From Desulfobacteraceae bacterium (lineage in GTDB: Bacteria > Desulfobacterota > Desulfobacteria > Desulfobacterales > Desulfosarcinaceae): a stretch of 64,000 bases of DNA. Of this stretch, positions 62,508 to 64,000 are shown in pieces. Every line of letters starts with the position of its first letter. The stretch's first letter is position 1. The notes under the pieces are model-generated. The model saw only the letters and a program-made list of their open reading frames with translations. It searched no databases and was not told the DNA's origin. The stretch spans positions 1 through 64,000 of the forward strand of contig JABDIN010000099.1 of assembly GCA_013003715.1 (NCBI GenBank), read 5' to 3'. The position numbers were made by a program, and so were the translations under genes.

Positions 62508-62610
62508 TAAATCTGAATCAAAATAATCGACTGAATTACGGTTTTCAGATAGGACTCGATACCCTCGCCGCTGAAGCTGTCCGATATAATTGAATAGGAA
62601 CCGGCTACTT

Positions 62611-62775
62611 ATGATGAATAGAAAAAGCGTTGTCGTTGGATTCTGGTTTCGAATACTCTCAGACATTGTCGATGCGATTATCCTGGCTGTCTTTGGTCTC
62701 ATTTTGGCCCACACACGGTGGCCCTTGCGCTCAACCAGTAGGTGTGAATATGGAACCCCAATTACCATACATTAA
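62611..62775 (+). pseudogene. Truncated RDD-family membrane protein
   Basis: The start matches the RDD domain (GFWFRILSDIVDAIILAVFGLILA), including the conserved Arg and Asp residues and the first membrane helix. Homology ends after about 30 residues, and the frame continues briefly into unrelated sequence that overlaps the next gene. RDD proteins normally have about 120-150 residues and three helices, so this is a fragment. Confidence 0.6.
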
Positions 62776-63157
62776 TCATAAGGATGATATGATATCCGCG
62801 AAGACTTTAGTTCGCCTTGGGTATCCGGCTGTATCGAGAAGACTTGGCCATATGATGGAATGGACTGCTGATTCGAACTGGCCGGTAGCATCAGTTCTAA
62901 TGTCTTTTTTATCATCTCTTGGAGATCCGGTCGTTCCTGAGATTCAAAAAGTGCTAAGGGGAGACGATCTTACCTCTAAATATTCCTGCATCAGTAATAT
63001 TATAACATTTATGCCAAAGGATGCTGCTGTATATTTTAGAAAAGATTTAGAGAGACTTGCAAATAGGCCGACAAAAGAAGAGATCGAAGAAGAACTACAT
63101 GAAGTCGCCCAATCAGCATTGGCAGAACTTGACTGGAGAGAAATGGAGGGCGTGTAA
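62750..63157 (+). CDS. DUF5071-like HEAT-type protein
   Basis: 135 residues from the ATG at 62750, after AGGTG; the frame extends to 62630 but without support. The sequence follows the DUF5071 pattern: NHKDDMISAKTLVRLGYP near the start, LGHMMEWTADSNWPVASVLMSFL, LGDPVVPEIQKVLRGDD, and an acidic end. Family members are small helical-repeat proteins often found among immunity genes of polymorphic toxins. No toxin gene is visible here. Confidence 0.7.
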   Translation: MEPQLPYINHKDDMISAKTLVRLGYPAVSRRLGHMMEWTADSNWPVASVLMSFLSSLGDPVVPEIQKVLRGDDLTSKYSCISNIITFMPKDAAVYFRKDLERLANRPTKEEIEEELHEVAQSALAELDWREMEGV

Positions 63158-63257
63158 GATTGGCTTTACAAGGATCAGGGGAAAAAAACGGTCATCTTCA
63201 TGCCGGATCGTCGGGTGCCAGGGATATGGATTTAAATACTAATAGCTCACATACACT

Positions 63258-63908
63258 ATGAGACTACACACAATCATACTCATAATAGTCAATACACTAC
63301 TTAGCCTTCTTCCATCTATGGTCAATGCATCATCACTACCAAAAGTTCGTTGCTACCTGATGGATGCCAATAGTGGCCCTTGCAGAATCGTAGTCAAAAA
63401 AATAACATATGAAATCAATTCCAATGGGATTATCAGATATAATGTGCCGAAAGGAGATGCCAGCTTTATTCAACCCGTTTTACCTGAGCATTTTTATGTT
63501 CAATCTGTCCAATCCTATGATTACAAAGACGATATTATCTTTATATTTGAAATAACGGATGATGAAGCTGGCAGCACTATAATCTTAATGTGTAACCCGT
63601 CATCTTCCACACTTTACTGGACCGTTGAGTTGGGTACATTTAATCCTTCACCTCCTCTTGTTGAAGCAGATTCAATATATATTGGAGCAATTGGTACTAT
63701 AGTAAAACTCGACCTTAAAACAGGGCTTATAATTTGGAAACATTCCGGTTTTTATGAACGTGAGACATCGGCTTTCAATTCATTTCTAAAACCTATTAAG
63801 CGTAATAATATTATAGTCTTCCAAGATAATAAGCTTTCATTCGCAAAGTACCGTGGAGTTCGGGAAATTTGGGTGAACGACGAGAGTGGTAAAATAATAC
63901 GTAAATAG
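63258..63908 (+). CDS. Exported hypothetical protein with PQQ-blade-like segment
   Basis: 216 residues with a signal peptide (about 1-24, MRLHTIILIIVNTLLSLLPSMVNA). The second half has a beta-propeller-like blade (IYIGAIGTIVKLDLKTGLIIWKHSG) of the PQQ/WD40-like kind, but only one or two blades are seen, so a full propeller is unlikely. The gene is AT-rich like its neighbours and has no clear ribosome site. Function unknown. Confidence 0.5.
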   Translation: MRLHTIILIIVNTLLSLLPSMVNASSLPKVRCYLMDANSGPCRIVVKKITYEINSNGIIRYNVPKGDASFIQPVLPEHFYVQSVQSYDYKDDIIFIFEITDDEAGSTIILMCNPSSSTLYWTVELGTFNPSPPLVEADSIYIGAIGTIVKLDLKTGLIIWKHSGFYERETSAFNSFLKPIKRNNIIVFQDNKLSFAKYRGVREIWVNDESGKIIRK

Positions 63909-64000
63909 TGAATAAAATATTAAGAATATCCCCGAAGCGCGCAATGGTGAATTTGATGGTAACACTAAAAGACAGAAATGAAGAAAATGCAAAAGTTTTT
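63908..64000 (+). CDS. Possible gene start cut off by the window edge
   Basis: A GTG that overlaps the previous stop (TAGTG) opens a frame with no stop through base 64000 (VNKILRISPKRAMVNL...). Thirty-one codons are too few to judge; ATGs at 63944 and 63956 are alternatives. Confidence 0.2.
   Translation, partial: MNKILRISPKRAMVNLMVTLKDRNEENAKVF

Noticed and set aside
1-64000. tRNA, rRNA or tmRNA genes and a replication origin
   Set aside because: I read the intergenic gaps on both strands and saw no cloverleaf with a GTTCGAATC-type arm, no rRNA motif and no DnaA-box cluster.

Overview
The window reads as a chromosomal segment of a Gram-negative bacterium. A member of the Desulfobacterota (sulfate-reducer relatives) is the most likely source. 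The pointers are an exported CbiK-type cobaltochelatase under a cobalamin riboswitch, a di-cluster ferredoxin-like protein, several large hybrid sensor kinases with a sigma-54 activator, class I c-di-GMP signalling, and lipoproteins. This assignment is inferred from gene content; no rRNA or tRNA gene was found. Most of the window is moderately GC-rich, compactly coded backbone. The two ends (1-3.7 kb and about 57-64 kb) are AT-richer, gene-poor and full of remnants and repeats, and look like accessory DNA.

Layout. 1-3.75 kb: a GIY-YIG remnant, a large exported protein with a duplicated carbohydrate-binding-like module, an HTH remnant and a GyrI-like pseudogene. 3.8-8.0 kb: a three-gene, translationally coupled cassette made of a membrane protein ending in nine CHSA repeats, a radical SAM/SPASM protein with a PqqD-like N-terminus, and a second membrane protein. 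This is the strongest candidate here for an undescribed peptide-modification system. 8.0-14.2 kb: an acyl-CoA synthetase and an AttEFGH-like ABC exporter with its lipocalin-like AttH protein. 14.4-24.7 kb: a cold-shock protein, an esterase, a ferredoxin-like protein, a stand-alone receiver with a sigma-54 activator, an iron alcohol dehydrogenase, an MFS carrier, a parvulin and small proteins. 25.2-30.5 kb: a hybrid kinase with three receivers beside a receiver/DHp/receiver/GGDEF protein. 30.6-44.5 kb: old yellow enzyme, ArfB, a saccharopine-dehydrogenase-like enzyme, a GntR-trpB-trpA operon with a visible promoter and operator, a DMT transporter, a cyclase-FHA fusion, a DoxX-like protein, a second hybrid kinase and a DUF3108 protein.

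44.7-50.0 kb: sugar phosphorylase, phosphohexomutase and glycerate 2-kinase, a set that fits breakdown of the compatible solute glucosylglycerate to glucose 6-phosphate and 2-phosphoglycerate. 51.4-57.1 kb: a TPR/OmpA-like lipoprotein, an ECF sigma factor, a membrane protein combining an anti-sigma-like N-terminus with the same TPR/OmpA-like region, an exported charged-tail protein, a c-di-GMP-I riboswitch before a MORN-like lipoprotein, and a cobalamin riboswitch before exported cbiK.

57.1-64 kb: small orphan genes, two nested MITE-like elements (one with a degenerate copy at 16.5 kb), a two-RCK potassium channel, an RDD remnant, a DUF5071-like protein and other orphan proteins that would suit a polymorphic-toxin immunity region.
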